Positions 42,614 through 54,276 of a DNA stretch of 64,000 nucleotides are shown here, in pieces (the first letter of the stretch is position 1; every line of letters starts with the position of its first letter). The notes beneath the pieces were generated by a model, which saw only the letters and a list, made by a program, of their open reading frames with translations, was not told the DNA's origin and ran no database searches. The stretch lies in the NCBI GenBank assembly GCA_905250025.1, contig CAJNOJ010000206.1, positions 119,318 to 183,317 on the forward strand, read 5' to 3'. Source of the stretch: Adineta ricciae (lineage: Eukaryota > Rotifera > Eurotatoria > Adinetida > Adinetidae). The position numbers were made by a program, and so were the translations under genes.

Positions 42614-44890
42614 ATGAGTACTATCGAACGGGACACGATTTTAACAAAAATTCGACTTCGTATTCGCACTTTACACAACGAGGCAAGTAATCAATGTGCT
42701 TTGATTTGGTTAGATTCTGATGCATTAGATGACTCAATTTATTCCCTACGTACAAAACTATTACTTCGTGAAAACAGTGATATTCCTTGTTACTTTTATA
42801 ATAACCTTGAATTATGTTCAACGAAAATTCAGAAATTAAAGCAAGACGAAGTTCGATTGCTTGTTATTGTATCTGATTTATTTGTGGAAGAAATTCTTCC
42901 TATTGCGAAAAGATGTTCAATCTTAATCTTCTGTTCAAACTGTCATCAATACCAACATTTAAAGAAAGATCATTCAAATATTATCGAAATTTGTAGCGAA
43001 CACGAAACGTTAAAGAATTCCATCCAACGCGAGTTACCCTTATTAAAATTCAATTTATTTGGAAATCAAAAAGTCTTTTCCACACGTTCATTACCATCAG
43101 CAGCAAATCTAATACATAATAAAGCTTATTTCTCATATATGCTCTTTGTTAACTTCTTAAAGCGCATTCCTTCAACAGATCAAGCAAAAGATATTATGCT
43201 AGACCGATGTCAACACCATTTTAGACTTGACAACCACACGTTGGAAGAAATTGATTTATTCCGTAAGACATACACACCAGAGCAAGCGATCGCGTGGTAT
43301 AAAAAGGAGTCATTCGTTTTTTCTTCAATCAATCGAGCATTTCGAACGGAAAATGTCACATTATGGTATATATTTCGTTTTTATATTAGCGATTTAAGTA
43401 AACAAATAGAAAATGCGCATAAAAATCAAAATTGGCAAGGAATTCTCCAACTTTATCGCGGTGATGCTTTTATTTCGACTGAGGAGATAGAAAGCTTGAA
43501 ATCGAATATAAATGGTTTTATTTCAACGAATGCTTTCTTTTCAACATCAAAACAGATCGATGTAGCTTTAATGTTCGCAGGGGGTATAGAAGAAAAATTG
43601 AGTAAGCAGCGAGTTTTATTTGAAATCACCGTCGATACATCAAATTTGAAAAACACAACTTTCGTTGATATTAATGAATTTTTGGGAAACGATGAAGAGC
43701 AAATTCCGTTTATATACGAAGACGAGATTCTATTTAACGTTGGATCTGTTTTTCAAATAAAAAATGTTTATTTCAACGACGAATACAACATGTGGAGAGT
43801 TGAAATAGAAGCAACAGATGAAAGAATCGATTCAATTATCGAACGTATTAAACATATGGAAGAAAAATTCCATAATACAAATGATAATTTATTATTCGGT
43901 CATTTATTAATCGACATGAATCAATATGTCAAAGCAAATTCATATTTTCAAATGATTTTAAAACTTTTACCTAAATCACATTATGATGTTCCGTTGGTTT
44001 ACGATTACATTGGTGATTTAAATATGTATATCACCAACTGGAATGAAGCATTGAAAAGCTATGAATTATCTTATAAAATCAAAAGGAAAAACTCCCATTC
44101 CTACCGACAAACAGTCGGAATAACATTGAATAGCCTAGGAAATCTTTATAAATCTATCGGAGATCATTGTCAAGCGTTGAAACATTATTTCAAAGTTTTA
44201 GATTATCAAATTAATCCTGTGAATAAAGCAATCACTCTATTAAATATTGGTGCGATTTATATAATAAAAAAAAATTATACGAAAGCTTTGGATCGATGTT
44301 TAGAAGCACGAGATCTTATTCATGAACACTCTTTGATAGCACCCGGTGGGCTTGTTCGATGTTACCGAATTATAGGGGATATTTACTTTGCACAAGATGA
44401 TTTCGATCAAGCAAAAGATTTTTATTTTGCAGCATTTGATTTGAGCAAGAACTCTCTTTTTGATAGTGATCTTCAGCGGATTGTTTGTGTGAAATCGTTA
44501 GTTGATTTGTATGCAAAGCAGAATATGAAACAACAAGCAATTGATTTTTGTTCGAGAGAATTGAATTTTTATGAACACTGTTTAACGAAAGATCATCCTA
44601 ATATTGCTCATTTATTGATGATTTTGGCTGAATTGTATGAAGTCAATGAAGATCAAAGAATTGACTATTTGCAGAAAGCATTGAACATTTTAGAAGAGAA
44701 TCGCCATCACAATTATGATCAAACAGCCAATTGTTTCAAACTAATTGGAAAATTTTATGCGGAGAAACATTTATATGAACAAGCAAAAATATTCTTTAAG
44801 AAGACTTTGGAGATACAAAAGCAAATCTATCCGAATAAGCATCTGATAATAAAAGAAACTCAATATCTTATTGATATGATTAATGTTTAA
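42614..44890 (+). CDS. ADP-ribosyltransferase-TPR protein, intact
   Basis: The likely start is the ATG at 42614 (MSTIERD), just after a TTATTATAG acceptor-like sequence, giving 758 aa; an in-frame ATG at 42548 would add 22 residues. The N-terminal third is a variable domain found with these proteins. The ART domain follows with the arginine-type R-S-E signature: LQLYRGD (about 43447), the STS block NAFFSTSK (about 43530) and the ExE block YEDEILFNVGS (about 43715). The C-terminal 320 residues are about six TPR units of kinesin-light-chain type (for example LNSLGNLYKSIGDHCQALKHY). All catalytic residues are kept, so NAD-dependent mono-ADP-ribosylation of a protein target bound by the TPRs is plausible. 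It is divergent from the NHL gene, with about 95 bp between the ATGs. Confidence 0.85.
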   Translation: MSTIERDTILTKIRLRIRTLHNEASNQCALIWLDSDALDDSIYSLRTKLLLRENSDIPCYFYNNLELCSTKIQKLKQDEVRLLVIVSDLFVEEILPIAKRCSILIFCSNCHQYQHLKKDHSNIIEICSEHETLKNSIQRELPLLKFNLFGNQKVFSTRSLPSAANLIHNKAYFSYMLFVNFLKRIPSTDQAKDIMLDRCQHHFRLDNHTLEEIDLFRKTYTPEQAIAWYKKESFVFSSINRAFRTENVTLWYIFRFYISDLSKQIENAHKNQNWQGILQLYRGDAFISTEEIESLKSNINGFISTNAFFSTSKQIDVALMFAGGIEEKLSKQRVLFEITVDTSNLKNTTFVDINEFLGNDEEQIPFIYEDEILFNVGSVFQIKNVYFNDEYNMWRVEIEATDERIDSIIERIKHMEEKFHNTNDNLLFGHLLIDMNQYVKANSYFQMILKLLPKSHYDVPLVYDYIGDLNMYITNWNEALKSYELSYKIKRKNSHSYRQTVGITLNSLGNLYKSIGDHCQALKHYFKVLDYQINPVNKAITLLNIGAIYIIKKNYTKALDRCLEARDLIHEHSLIAPGGLVRCYRIIGDIYFAQDDFDQAKDFYFAAFDLSKNSLFDSDLQRIVCVKSLVDLYAKQNMKQQAIDFCSRELNFYEHCLTKDHPNIAHLLMILAELYEVNEDQRIDYLQKALNILEENRHHNYDQTANCFKLIGKFYAEKHLYEQAKIFFKKTLEIQKQIYPNKHLIIKETQYLIDMINV

Positions 44891-45708
44891 GTTGATTTTT
44901 TGAATAAATAAAACCAGAAATCAACATTTCGCTAAAAACATGCATACCGTTGACGACATAATGTACTTTTTTCATTGACCTTTTGTATAGTACACAGGTG
45001 AAAAAACATCATTAGAAAGAAAGATAAAATCACTTCCTTTTTACCGTACGTCACATAATTGACGCAGGTTATCGTAGATTGAGCTTCGGGTTTTTCCAAA
45101 TAATATTCAACCATAGGGTATACTAACGAGGAAATAATCCTAGGTGTACATGTCCTTTAGTCTCGGCTCATGTATTAGTCGATAGAGGGCATCGAGATGG
45201 TACACACCCTAGACGAGTTACGGCCGACAGCGGTTCTATCTTGAAGAGTTATAACGATTTTTTTCTGTGAAAAATTTGAAAAGTAGAAAACTGCGTGCTC
45301 AATAAAATGTCGACATTGACACCTAGAATTTTCAGCAGTGTCACCTCACGTTAAGTCTTCATTGTACTTGAGGTTTCAACTCCATTGGACGGTTTTATTC
45401 TAAAATGGAAGAAGCTTCGATTCGCTCTAAAAAAATAACTTCTTTGTAACACACCTGAAATAGTCCAGGACTTGTGTCTAAATAAGCCGACTGGTACGAG
45501 GTATAACGACCCATGGGTTTTGAATTTTGGAGACATCATTTGATTTTATGCTAAACTGTTCATTTTTATAATATTATTACATTACGCTAAATTGACATTT
45601 AAGTCATGCAGATGAACGTGATCATATATTTGGCTTGCAAAGTACTTATACTAGCGGTTCCACTCCACAACAAGAGATTGAATCATTGACGCAGTACTTT
45701 TTATCAGT
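44891..45708. other. Intergenic region
   Basis: No supported gene. Near 45222 the word TTACGGCCGACAGC recalls the ends of the foldback at 19540. Confidence 0.4.
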
Positions 45709-46057
45709 CTGAAGCTATAGCACGAACAAACGATGTGTCAGCTAAAAACTTTCCCACTAAACAAGTCCACTCCCTGAAAAGTATACTATTCGACTCAGAA
45801 TTTAGTTCTGCATCGAACGGTGATGTTTCTACTCATGGGACCACCTTTGGGAAAATGTTTACCTATATCTTAGTTTGCCTCCTGTAGGTCTTTTTATGAT
45901 CCAAATAGAATTTTTCCAAAGTTTGTCTTGTGAGTAGAAACATTACCATTCGATGGAGAATTAAATTCTGAATCGAGTGGTAGAATTCTCAGGGACGGGA
46001 CTTAGCTAGTAAAAAAGTTTTTAGCTAACACATCGTTCGTTCGTGCTAGCTTCACAT
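45709..46057. repeat. Foldback element
   Basis: Arms 45709-45851 and 45914-46057 pair imperfectly (about 80-85 percent by eye); both ends read GAAGCTAKAGCACGAAC-like inward. Noncoding. It is followed at 46071 by a GATCC-rich repeat edge. Confidence 0.7.
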
Positions 46058-46070
46058 CGATAATCCTCGA

Positions 46071-46140
46071 GATCATCGGATCCGATAAAATCCTATATTA
46101 AATGCGAGTACGGGATTGATCGACCTGGGGTGTTGTTCAT
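46071..46140. repeat. GATCC-rich dispersed repeat, copy 3
   Basis: A short copy with ATCATCGGATCCGATAAAATCC and the conserved edge GAGTACGGGATTGATCGACC at 46106-46125. It abuts the truncated caspase-like relic. Confidence 0.6.
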
Positions 46141-46540
46141 TGATTTCATATCTTCTCAGATCTTCACTAATGCATTTGTCTAGATTTTCACTGAAATAAT
46201 CAACTGGAATTAGATAATTTTGCTCCTGGTTTAAAATCTTTTCTAGTAAAATTGTTTTCTTCAAAATTTCTTAGCTTTTACCTCGAATTGGATTCCATGG
46301 CCAGTCAAATAAAACAAAATCACATCATTTTCTTTAATCAAATCTTCAAAATCAACCAAAATGCGTTCCATTTGTGAACATTTCAAAACTACTTGTGGTT
46401 GATCGCCATGAATTTTGAATCCAATACTTTTTAACAGAGAAGCCATTTCGCTTGCATCATTTGTTGGATTTTTCTAAGAATAATCTCCTTCATAGGCACC
46501 AATCTCAATGACAAGTGCAAGTTTTCATCGAGACTCGCGG
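46141..46540 (-). pseudogene. Caspase-like (peptidase C14) relic
   Basis: Minus-strand pieces give the p20 part of a caspase-like or metacaspase-like protease: ALVIEIGAYEG near 46515, then a TAG stop near 46478, then KNPTNDASEMASLLKSIGF, and LIKENDVILFYLTGHGIQ with the catalytic His in GHG. The frame then shifts and continues with NYLIPVDYFSENLDK. The catalytic Cys region is missing because homology stops at the GATCC-rich repeat edge. Two disruptions and the truncation make it a relic. Confidence 0.7.
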
Positions 46541-47426
46541 TTAGTGAAAGAGTACTTGTAGAATGTGCCATAGAAAAAAACAAAACTTCAACCTGAAAAG
46601 AAGAAATTCTTCAGACATCAGGCTTATTTCACGAAATTTAATGAGACAATTGCTTTGAAACATTGAAATTGAAATGTGGAAATCTTAAGCAATGGTTTCT
46701 TCTTAGCTACAAGAAAATTTTCAGAAATAATATTTATTAAAATCTTATTTTACGATCAATGTTTTATCTAAGAGAAGAACATAGAAATTTCATTAAAAAT
46801 GAAAAAGATCAACATGAGAAAAACACAAAGTTGATACATTTTACACAACTTATATTTTCTCAAAGTAAAGAACTTGAATAAGATACATTTCGTAATCGAA
46901 AGATGAATTTGAAGAAAATTTCTTAATATAAAATAGTGATGTAAACAGAATAGAGTAGATCAGACGCTAAAAGCTTGACGGATTTTTAAGAGACTTGTAA
47001 AATAAATGTGAAAAAGAGATTTATTGAAAACCTGATGAGGATGAATAACGATCTCAAAAGTTTATCGAGAGAATTTTGAAATCTTTTCTAAAAACAAATT
47101 ACTCGTTGCAAGTCGACACATATGAAATCGGTTTCTCCCCAACAAACAATTCGTATTCATTGCTAATAAAAGATAAGGACAAACATTTCTTTTGTCTGGC
47201 CGAAGAGAAGAAAATTTGACTAGAAAAATGATTTCTTTTTATTTTAATGAGAAAGTTATTCCAAATAATCCATCGAAATATTTTCGATGCAAAATTCTTG
47301 AGAGTGACAGTGTGATTATTTTCCTCGTCCCTCCGTCTCACACATCCTCATCGTCTTTTTAACTTGAATCAAACAGAAAACTAATCAAATGGAAAGTTCA
47401 TGTGGAATTTGAACATTTTCATTGGG
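46541..47426. other. Intergenic region
   Basis: AT-rich, no supported gene or repeat. Confidence 0.4.
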
Positions 47427-49142
47427 TCAAACTTGTCTAACAGAATACGTCAAAGAGAATCCAGCCATATCGTCGGGATAGATTAGAAAATTCAATCGAA
47501 TTGTTCGTTCTTTTGCAATAACTGCTTGTTGCCTATGAATATTTGCTAATTGCATATTTTGAGTTTTCGTATAAGCTATTACTAAACGAGGATGACTGAT
47601 TTCATCCAATGGATAATCTTTTAAAAATGCTTCGTTTTCATTATTTTGTTCATATATTAACAAAGCTTGTTGAAGATGTTCTATGATTTGATTCCAATTC
47701 TCTAGTCGTTCATATATGACCGCTAAAGCCACATGTATAATCGCTTGATGTTGTTGATTTGTTTCCGAACAAGATTGAAGGGCTTTGTAAGAGTTTTCTA
47801 TGGCTAAATCGAATTGTTCTAATAGAAAATAAACTAAACCACGTCCTCGATATATATCGATAATTCTTTGAGAATCATTGTCAGGTTGAAGTAAAGCTCG
47901 ATCAAGGCAATCCAATGCAAATGGATATCGTTGTAAATCAAGATAAATAACAAACATGTTAAACAAATAATCCCTATCGGTACAACGTTCATTTTTATCA
48001 ATTTCTTTTAAATCATCTAAACCTGCACTAAGGTGAAATTTCGATTTAGTTACTTTATATAGCATCGCTCGAAGAACTGCTCGAAATATATAAACATCGA
48101 TCGGCGGAGAACCTATTGTTCACATATATACGTAGAAAACATTGCATTACTGTATTTTTCAGTACTTACAGGGATCGTGTTTGAGATATTGTTGCTCAGC
48201 TTGATTACTGTAATGAAGAGCCATGCCGTACATTTCTCTTTCTTTATAAATCACAGCGATTGTTGAGAAAATACGTCCCAGTTTGTCATAGGGAATTTTC
48301 TGATTAGGAGTTTCCATAGATTGAGTTTTAGTTATTACCTGAAGGTAAATATTTAATGCTAATGATTTGCAAGTCTTTTCTGTTCGTTCATTGAACTGAG
48401 CAGCCAAATCAAGTAAACAAAAGTGATCATTAACATGATATTTTTTGAAAAAACCATCTATTAGACAGTTGTATGATTCGATGAGAAATAAATCTTCGCA
48501 ACGTAATATGTGAAGTTGAGAAACGAAACGATATCCACTCATTGCTAAATCATGTTCCTTGGGATGAGATTGCAATGATCTTTTCAAGCATTTTATATAA
48601 AAGTCTATCAATGGATTTCGTAGAGTTAATAATAAATTATTTTCATGAATGTTTTTGATTCTTTGACTGAAAAGGAGAAACCAATAAGTACTTGCTTGTA
48701 ATTCATTCAAAGAGAATAGAATGTTTCCAATAAAAATTGATGCAGTTAGGATATACGAATTGCTCAGATTTAATCGTGGGGTGGGCCAAATTGTGACCGT
48801 TATATCGCTCTGTTTCGTTGAATACATTGCAGGAATTACAATAGATGAATTAGATATAGATTTTGCTTTTTCTTCTACCGTAATTTCCGCAGTTGATGAT
48901 GGTTGAAATTCGATGGCGTAAATACGTACGATTTGTTTCATATCCAACATTTGACGACACGAACGATTCAATGTAATAAGAAGAATTTGTTGATCGTCAT
49001 TTGTGTTTTCAATGTCATCGGATAACTTAGCAAAATCTTTATAAATCTTTAGTGATTTTGGTAAGAAATCAATCTCACAAATGGATTCGATATTTAGTAA
49101 ATCATCTCCATCGTGAAATACAAAAATGTTCCCAATCGACAT
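47427..49142 (-). CDS. TPR-repeat protein
   Basis: The model is complement(join(47427..48112,48170..49142)), 552 aa, with a 57-nt intron (GTAAGT...CAATAG). The ATG at 49140-49142 (MSIGNIFVFHD) is preferred; upstream in-frame codons run into the divergent gene. The N-terminal 115 residues form a domain like the variable N-terminus of the ART-TPR genes (LITLNRS, RIYAIEF) but there is no ART catalytic block. The remainder is helical, with TPR units in the last 200 residues (VIYKEREMYGMALHYSNQA, YLDLQRYPFALDCLDRAL, VYFLLEQFDLAIENSYKAL). It is therefore a scaffold-type relative of the ART-TPR proteins. It is head-to-head with the ART-TPR gene at 49200, with 5' ends about 60 bp apart or overlapping. 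Confidence 0.75.
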
Positions 49143-49199
49143 TTTCTTTTCATCGAATTTCGTACATTTACCTGGCGTATTTATAAAACGAAGGTAATC

Positions 49200-52005
49200 A
49201 TGCGTGAAAAAAAACATGCTATAAATCGAAAGAAAGTACATATCGTTCGTTTTACAATGTTAAAAACAATTTGGTATCATTGTACAATTAAATACAGCGT
49301 CAAAGAAATTGAAAAAGATGCTGAATATGAGAAACAATTAGTCAATGCATTTCCTCAATTATTAACATTCACTGATATAAATAATTGTATTGATTACATC
49401 ACCGATTGTGATGATCGAACGGTCTCTTTGATTTTTTCCGACGTTCAAGGTATTCAATCTTTATCACTTATTTATCAACTTGAACAATTCATACGTATTT
49501 ACGTTTTGGAACCGATTTCATCGATTAAACAAGCATCAGATAATGTCATTATTAAAAATGTTCCTGTTATTTGTGGACCATTTAAACAAGTCAATAAATT
49601 AATTGCTCAGCTACATTGTGATGCAACATCACTGGAGAGAGCCACTTTTACAAATCCGTTCAATCTGCTTGTTGATCGTTTACATACAATTGATAATATT
49701 GACGAACAAGAAAATGACCGACTTCGCTTTCAAGTCATACTCACCGCTCTTCTGCGTTCGGATACTTCAACGGAGTTTGTTCGACAGTTGATGATTGATG
49801 AATGCCGTCAACATTATACAAATTTTAAGAACATAGTTTATCTATGAAAAATTGATGAATTTGAACGAGAAGAAAGTCGATTTTCCACTTTTCATTGGTG
49901 GTCACAAGATTCATTTGTCTATCGTTTGATTAATGAGGCACTACGTTCTCGTCATTGGAGTTCAATTATGAAGTATCGTTATTTTATAGTGAAGTTATAT
50001 AACGAAATAAAGAAACTTCATCAAGAGCAATTTCCAATAATACATCGAGATGATTCAAATAACCAACTTTTAGTTTATCGTGGTCAAAAGATATTTGAAC
50101 ATGATTGGAAATTATTAGAAAATAATGTTGGAGGATTAGTATGTATCAATTCCTTTTTATCAACCACTCTTTACGAAGATATTGCAATGCAATTTGCTCT
50201 CGCATGCCCAGAAGAAAAAACAGTCGCTGTTATTTTTCGAATTACACTTGATCGTCGTGTTTCGTCTTCAATTTTTGCTAATATCTCTGGTCAGAGCAGT
50301 ATGGGATATGAAGCTGAAGTACTCCTATCTCCAGGTATTGTGTTTCGTGTTGACAAGATCGCGTATGATGATGTGTTTGATCGATGGATTGTGAATCTGA
50401 TCGCTACTGATCCAGATAAAGATTCTTTACTTTCATTTATGCTATCCGAATCAGAAACATCAACTCTTGGTCAAGTGCTTTATCAAACGGGCGAATATGA
50501 AGCCGCACGTGATTACTGTGAATTGATGCTGAGATATTCAGATGAGCATCTTATTCATTATTCTATTCTTGGGAATATTTTCAAAGAAATACAAGAATAT
50601 GATCGAGCGCTTGAAAAATCATTCTAATGCTCTTAAACTTGTCACATCAATCTATCAATGTTCATTCATTTATTATAATCTTGGACTAGCATGTTTAGGT
50701 AAAGGCGATTATAATCGTGCACTCCACTATTATCGCGAAGCATATGAATTAGAATGCGTTGAAGGTGAAACAAAGCAACTAGCAGAAATCTGTCATGACA
50801 TGGGATTCGCCTATATCGAAATTGGTGCGTTGCGTCTTGGTGTAGAATATTTAGAAAAAGCTCTAGACATACAAAATACCGTCTTACCCGCAAATCACTA
50901 CCATTTAGGTTGTACATATACGAATTTAGGCGATTATTATCGTGCCCGAAATGAAAGTGGACAAGCCTTAGAATATTATCAGCACGCTCTTGATACATTT
51001 CAATGCTCACGACAGCATGATAACAATATCGTCGCTCAAGCTCATTTTCGTATTGCTCAGCTATATGTTTATATGCATCAATACGACATGGTGACAAGAA
51101 CGCTTGAACAGTTGGCGAAAGCATATGGAAGAATGGCTAACGGTTTAGGACTTGCAAGTGTCTATATGAGAATAGTAATCTATACGTATTATTCAACAGC
51201 AAATCTTAAGCAATGCGCTACATATACTGAGTATGTTCTCACAATTCGTCGACAGCATCTAGATGCCGATCATAAATTGATTGGAATCACACACTATATT
51301 CTGGGTTCACTTCAACTTGGAGCCCATATGCAATGCTTTCCAGCACATGACTTTGCTGCTCTAATCAATGGCCAAAAAAATCTTATGCGAGCGGCTGAAA
51401 TATTAAAGTCATGCCCCACTTATTCCATTAAAGTAATTGAAAACCTCGCTTTCGTTTACCGCCAACTGAAACTTTATGATAAAAAAATCGTATATTTTAA
51501 GCAGTCAATCGAGCATACATCAATTGATAGTGAATTTCTTCCACAACGCTATAAAAACCTAGCATCGGCTTATGGAGAGCTACATCAATTTAAGACTGCC
51601 ATTCGGTATTTAAAAGAGGCATTGCGTCTATACGATCAATCATCCAAAGTTACAGCAGATCGACAAATTATCCGCTGTCATGCTGTTCTCGGTACATTTT
51701 ACAAATATACTAAACGGTATAAGTTAGCATTGAAACACTTCTCTACTGCGCTTTCACTATGGCGAATGACAGCTGGTCCCATGGATGCTGATCATTCTAT
51801 CGGTGCAGTTTATTATCATACGGCTGATATTTATTACAAATTACGTTTGCCGTATCCGTCATCCATTGCTCAATACTTTTATTTCTGGAATCAGTATAGA
51901 ATTGGCCAGATGAATTCTCAGCGGGTAGCAAGATCATCATTAATGGACTCCGACCCTGGACACATCACTGGCTTTCTTATTCACATTGAACTAGATCTCG
52001 GCTGA
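49200..52005 (+). CDS. ADP-ribosyltransferase-TPR protein with two frame breaks
   Basis: The likely start is the ATG at 49200. The N-terminal variable domain (LLTFTDINNCIDYI, FIRIYVLEPISS) runs to an in-frame TGA at 49845-49847. The same frame then resumes through the ART domain, with LLVYRGQKIF (about 50078), the serine block INSFLSTTLYED (about 50147) and the ExE block YEAEVLLSPG (about 50307). At about 50615-50625, by an A run, a one-base shift moves into the frame that encodes about nine TPR units (for example LGLACLGKGDYNRALHYY, LKEALRLYDQ) to the stop at 52003-52005. The catalytic residues are kept. The gene is either a young pseudogene or carries sequencing errors. It is a diverged paralogue of the intact gene at 42614. 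Confidence 0.75.
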
Positions 52006-52740
52006 AAAAAAAACTCCAAACCCATCAATGACTTAAATCTTTTCTGTATTTCAATATGCTCTAAAGAGTTAAATAATGTTTCTAGTAGTCGACAGTGACG
52101 CCATTGCCAACATACAGAAGTGAGCGTGTCGCCTGAGATGAAGTCACATTCCACGGTATCATCCTCAAAAGTGTTTGAAATCTATTTTAACGTTTGATGA
52201 AGTTCATTGCTAAGTTTACAACTATATCTTCGTAGGCATTTGTCAGAGAATTGTCAAATGCGCATTTTCATATAGTAAGATCCATTATCAGCATATGACG
52301 ATATCAGATATAGCAAAAATAGCATCAGGCACTAGAATACAGGGAAAAAAGGACAGAATGCAAACAAAATCTAGAAGAGTATAAATCCGTTCTCTCCTAT
52401 TCCGTAAACGAATGACGAAACTACCTTCAGAATCACAGTGAATGCTGCCACTATCGCAAGGTAACATAAAACAATAAAGCATACTTTACGAAGGATTATC
52501 GTTCTAACAACATAAAGAATGTCTACAATTATTGCATTTTCATCTGTTCTTTTCTTATGTTTATGTTTACCAATATGATTTTATTTATTTTTCTTAGATA
52601 AGAAAAAAAAAGTTCGAAACAATACAACGCGCAACTATTGCATCATATGAAATGTGTCTAAAACGTATAATCGTTTGATAAAATCAACTCAGAAGAAAAC
52701 TGTTTTCGTTGATCAGTCAGACATAGGATCACTCTTGGTT
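52006..52740. other. Intergenic region
   Basis: No supported gene; AT-rich and nothing repetitive noted. Confidence 0.4.
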
Positions 52741-53757
52741 TTATGTGAATGTATTTGAGACTTTCAAGCTACAAGCATTCTTTGCAACTTCTCCATATTT
52801 GTCGAGAAGATAATATTCTGCTCGTCCGACTAAACCTTTTGACCGTTGAGATCCATAGGCAAAATGAACAGTAAGCGCTGAGCCGACTGCAATAGAATGT
52901 TTCTTTTGTAGCGTCGGAATACGACGTGAGATTTGCAATTCATCATCTCCCATATCCAGACCCATTACATCTTTTCCTTGAAACAATATAAAATTAATCG
53001 ACCATCCAGTATAGTTACCAGGTGTTTCCATGTGGTGAAAATCCCACAATGGAAACATATATGCAGATAAGGTGCCTTCTTTGTATCGTTTGATAAAAGA
53101 TTCATGCTGTAGAACTCCACATCGATAACTTCTCCAATCACAAGCGTGAAGTGAGCCTGTAAAATTTTCGAAACCTGTCAAGTTATGAATAGCTCGCATG
53201 TGTGCGTGAACTTGGCCTAGAATCGGGTGATTGATAACGTTAGCACTAACGAATAAAATCTCGGGATGGGTCAGTTTTGCTTGCAACATTGAAGCTAATG
53301 TATTGGGATGTATGTAGACAGTGTCATCATCCATTTTGAAATAGTATTGATCCGATATTAATGATTGATAATGTTCGTGAAATGAGATTTCTTTGTTCGT
53401 GGTATTTTTTCGAAAGAATCTTCCAGGATGCTTAGCAACAATCTCGTCAAGATATGGCAGATCTAATGCTTCGTTCGTTTTTGCTATAAATATAACAGAT
53501 GACAGTACACCTCCATTGTCGATCAAATTCTGCACCAAATAACAATATAAGATCCTTATATATCGTTGACGCCCATAAAATACAAGTGCAATAGCAGTTC
53601 GATTGGCCAATTTATTTCGTTGTGTAGTATTGCTCTCGTACGATTTAGGGTAACGAAGAAGATGACCAGAATTCAAATCTGAAGACCACAGATAGAAAAT
53701 CAGAGTCAGGAGAAGTAGATTCAACATAGAAATCGCGATAGTGCGTTGTTGTGTCAT
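52741..53757 (-). CDS. Golgi-type (type II) glycosyltransferase with DDD motif
   Basis: 338 aa from the ATG at 53755-53757 (MTQQRT), just after a GGTTTTAG acceptor-like site, so a 5' UTR intron is possible. A short cytosolic tail is followed by a signal anchor (about 10-24) and a stem, then a catalytic domain with YYFKMDDDTVYIHP (DDD at 143-145), the metal-nucleotide-sugar motif of GT-A folds. Several N-glycosylation sites (NTT, NRT, NLT, NFT, NYT) fit a lumenal domain. A Cys pair lies at 206 and 213. The family could be galactosyltransferase- or fringe-like, but the exact class and the sugar transferred could not be assigned. Confidence 0.75.
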   Translation of the reverse strand: MTQQRTIAISMLNLLLLTLIFYLWSSDLNSGHLLRYPKSYESNTTQRNKLANRTAIALVFYGRQRYIRILYCYLVQNLIDNGGVLSSVIFIAKTNEALDLPYLDEIVAKHPGRFFRKNTTNKEISFHEHYQSLISDQYYFKMDDDTVYIHPNTLASMLQAKLTHPEILFVSANVINHPILGQVHAHMRAIHNLTGFENFTGSLHACDWRSYRCGVLQHESFIKRYKEGTLSAYMFPLWDFHHMETPGNYTGWSINFILFQGKDVMGLDMGDDELQISRRIPTLQKKHSIAVGSALTVHFAYGSQRSKGLVGRAEYYLLDKYGEVAKNACSLKVSNTFT

Positions 53758-54276
53758 ACTAAAACCAAATGGTTTCTTATTGAGTGACTTGACCGTTCTC
53801 CAAATAATGTGTCCACACCTACCAGACAAGAAAGTCTTTAATCATTTTTTCGAAAGAGTAAAATGTAATATCTCACTCTTCTCTTCTTCTACTTCTAATC
53901 AGTAGTTTTAAAAGTAAGCATGCATTTTTGTTTATATTTCATTGAAGAATAACATTGACTGATGGATTTTCGTCTTTCTGACTAAGAATGAAAGAGAACT
54001 GCAACATTTTCTATTAGGTGCAAAATACATTCATTCAGGGTGTGGGTGAGATACTTTCTTTATTCCAGTGATCTCTCCAAAATCTGATCTTAGAAACGCT
54101 GTTTGCTGATTATAGCTTGAACAAGCAAACGAAATTCAATGATTTTTATCCAACTGTATGTCCTTGTTTTCAGAAAAGGATAAACAAGTTATTATATGCT
54201 TGAACGTTTATTTGATAATGTCAAAGACATTAAATTTTTATCTCTTCACCGTAATGTTTTCAGAAAATTTATTTCA
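53758..54276. other. Intergenic region with a telomere-like word
   Basis: No gene. At 54037-54050 the sequence AGGGTGTGGGTGAG is a minimal telomere-like tract. Confidence 0.45.

Noticed and set aside
49845-49847. TGA as a selenocysteine codon in the ART-TPR gene
   Set aside because: The position is not catalytic, the paralogue has no Cys there, and a second frame break lies downstream; simple nonsense or sequencing error is more likely.
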